From positions 1 to 5,662 of the forward strand of contig CABIYF010000060.1 of NCBI GenBank assembly GCA_902362875.1: DNA of 5,662 nucleotides. Reading direction: 5' to 3'. A program made the translations under genes and the position numbers. The notes beneath the pieces are model-generated. The model searched no databases. It was not told the DNA's origin and worked only from the letters and a program-made list of their open reading frames with translations. Origin of the DNA: Eubacteriaceae bacterium. Its GTDB lineage: Bacteria > Bacillota > Clostridia > Lachnospirales > Lachnospiraceae. Every line of letters starts with the position of its first letter. Position 1 is the stretch's first letter. Below are positions 5,582 to 5,662 of this stretch, one piece after another.

Positions 5582-5662
5582 GTTCATTGTATATGAGAAA
5601 AACGAAATAATAGCATAGCAGATCCAGACCAGAAATTTTGCTCGCCGTTTTGAACGGTCGCT
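5571..5662. other. Non-coding right edge with a short hairpin
   Basis: No supported gene lies after the lipoprotein stop. The stretch begins with the outer part of the right repeat arm. Near the window edge, CCGTT (5645-5649) and AACGG (5653-5657) form a perfect 5-bp stem with a three-base TTG loop, extendable by one G-T pair. No T run follows within the window, so I cannot call it a terminator. The sequence continues beyond the edge and may be part of a repeat or a 3' untranslated region. Confidence 0.3.

Noticed and set aside
5384..5662. Minus-strand frame open from the window edge through 5384
   Set aside because: It runs antisense through the end of the lipoprotein gene, has no ribosome binding site at its internal ATG (5587), and its Phe/Thr/Ser-rich translation looks like an antisense shadow. 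A second minus-strand frame from the edge to a TGA at 5584-5586 gives only 25 residues without a motif.

Overview
The window looks like chromosomal DNA from a low-GC Gram-positive anaerobe, most likely a member of the Lachnospiraceae. The reasons are AT-rich sequence, strong AGGAGG-type ribosome binding sites, a probable DUF3877 protein and a CmpB-type (PF06541) membrane protein, all of which I associate with that family. A genus such as Anaerostipes is possible, but I cannot prove it from this stretch alone.

The layout is two divergent transcription units reading outward from an AT-rich spacer at about 2224-2452. To the left, on the minus strand and in reading order, are a four-helix PF06541-like membrane protein (2223-1798), a small protein of unknown function with one membrane anchor (1708-1253), a probable DUF3877 cytosolic protein (1234-701) and a short nitroreductase-family flavoprotein (663-142). 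The last three are closely spaced and may form one operon. To the right, on the plus strand, are argH (argininosuccinate lyase, 2453-3835) and, 13 bases later, a 573-residue lipoprotein that also has a C-terminal membrane helix (3849-5570). No other arginine gene is visible, so argH is separated from its usual pathway partners and paired with an envelope protein.

Two annotated starts are better placed further inside their reading frames. The DUF3877-like gene should start at 1234 rather than 1249, and the membrane protein at the ATG at 2223 rather than the GTG at 2229. In both cases the ribosome binding site only fits the inner codon.

Four observations go beyond ordinary annotation. (1) The 3' ends of the two outermost genes carry an inverted copy of the same roughly 30-base sequence (about 120-150 and 5556-5581), so almost the whole window is bracketed by inverted repeats. 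(2) A perfect 6-bp hairpin at 3835-3850 covers the ribosome binding site and start codon of the lipoprotein gene and begins on the last base of the argH stop codon, which suggests translational coupling. (3) A perfect 10-bp stem with a 6-base loop and a short T run lies inside the lipoprotein gene at 3953-3981. (4) The lipoprotein ectodomain appears to contain three diverged copies of a module of about 65-70 residues. I see no CRISPR array, tRNA, rRNA, transposase or recognisable defence system.
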